Shown one piece after another: positions 12,418 to 12,887 of a stretch of 12,887 bases of DNA (within the stretch, counting starts at the first letter, position 1; each line of letters starts with the position of its first letter). A program made the translations under genes and the position numbers. Origin of the DNA: Acidobacteriota bacterium (lineage in GTDB: Bacteria; Acidobacteriota; Terriglobia; Acidiferrales; UBA7541); contig PMOV01000124.1 in NCBI GenBank assembly GCA_003161195.1, forward strand, positions 6,375 to 19,261, read 5' to 3'. Under the pieces are notes generated by a model. That model did no database searches and had not been told where the DNA came from. It was given only the letters and a program-made list of their open reading frames with translations.

Positions 12418-12887
12418 ATGCGCATACTTTTTATCGGAGACATTGTAGGTTCGCCTGGTCGCCAGATCGTGCATGACCGTCTGGCCGACCTGGTGGCGCA
12501 GCGGAAGATCGACCTGGTCCTCGCCAACGGCGAAAACTCGGCTTCCGGCTTCGGCATTACGCCGCGACTGGCGGAGGAACTCCTCCAGACCGACATAGCG
12601 GTGCTGACGGGTGGGAACCACAGCTGGGACAAGCGAGAGATTCTAGAGTACATGCCGCACGAGCCGCGGCTGCTGCGGCCGGCAAATTTTCCGGATGGCA
12701 GCCCGGGAAGCGGGCTGTACATCGGAACCGTCAAGAATGGCGTTAAGTATTGTGTTATCAATCTACAAGGGAGAATCTTCCTGCCCGCGATTGACGATCC
12801 ATTCCGCAAAGTGGACGAGTTGATGGCCACGCTGCCGCCGGACGTGGCGGTGGTGTTTGTGGACATGCATGCGGAAACGACGAGCGA
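12418..12887 (+). CDS. ymdB: YmdB-family (TIGR00282) metallophosphoesterase, N-terminal part (cut by window edge)
   Basis: Calcineurin-like phosphoesterase of the YmdB/TIGR00282 family; B. subtilis YmdB has been reported to hydrolyse cyclic nucleotides and to influence biofilm and motility decisions. 156 residues are present of a family usually about 265 long. The N-terminus MRILFIGDIVGSPGR is canonical and fixes the start. Metal-site residues visible are D8, E39 and N40 in 'NGENSASGFG', N67 and H68 in 'TGGNHSWD', and H151 in 'VDMHAETTS'. The ATG at 12418 has no Shine-Dalgarno: the preceding bases are CCAAAGCCCTTT, right after the T-run of the structured RNA. The mRNA is either leaderless, from a weak promoter inside the RNA terminator region, or arises by read-through. 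In many bacteria rny (RNase Y) lies just before ymdB; it is absent here. Confidence 0.95.
   Translation, partial: MRILFIGDIVGSPGRQIVHDRLADLVAQRKIDLVLANGENSASGFGITPRLAEELLQTDIAVLTGGNHSWDKREILEYMPHEPRLLRPANFPDGSPGSGLYIGTVKNGVKYCVINLQGRIFLPAIDDPFRKVDELMATLPPDVAVVFVDMHAETTS

Noticed and set aside
1..12887. CRISPR arrays, tRNA genes, phage genes
   Set aside because: No regularly spaced repeats, no tRNA-like cloverleaf and no phage protein families were found on either strand by eye.

Overview
The window looks like a GC-rich chromosomal segment from an Acidobacteriota-type organism. The argument rests on family knowledge: a large TonB-dependent receptor with an N-terminal carboxypeptidase-regulatory-like domain, a lipoprotein-type RND adaptor, a His-rich TPR protein with a 'DPKCAMADWG' N-terminal motif, and a membrane-anchored MutS-type ATPase are a typical combination there. 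No rRNA, tRNA, CRISPR array or prophage was seen.

Region 1 (1-4365, minus strand) is a heavy-metal efflux operon read right to left: a small secreted CPVC-motif protein, a TolC-type outer-membrane channel, a lipoprotein periplasmic adaptor (start overlaps the channel stop as ATGA), and the N-terminal 460 residues of a CzcA/CusA-type RND pump that runs off the left edge. The pump carries the D-D-E transmembrane motif of divalent-cation pumps. A good sigma70-like promoter lies just upstream of the small gene.

Region 2 (4366-4915) separates two divergent transcripts. It contains a compact mobile element at 4513-4787: perfect 19-bp terminal inverted repeats, a perfect 8-bp target duplication, and one 66-aa predicted two-helix membrane protein whose stop codon lies inside the right inverted repeat. 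To its right is an 11-bp direct repeat with a 22-bp period.

Region 3 (4916-8247, plus strand) starts with a second small CxxC protein, a divergent paralogue of the one heading the efflux operon, followed by a long leader with three hairpins and a 959-aa TonB-dependent receptor. Both transcripts therefore begin with a CxxC protein and continue, past a hairpin, into an outer-membrane protein gene. I infer a two-armed metal-handling locus, one arm for efflux and one for an outer-membrane receptor.

Region 4 (8279-11780, minus strand) holds a secreted TPR protein with many conserved-looking histidines and, upstream of it, a membrane-anchored MutS-like ATPase; they are probably co-transcribed.

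Region 5 (11781-12887) is a roughly 390-bp gene-poor stretch with a promoter, short repeats and a doubtful Pro-rich frame, then a strongly structured RNA with its own promoter and terminator that best fits 6S RNA, and finally the 5' part of a YmdB-family metallophosphoesterase that starts only 12 nt after the RNA terminator.
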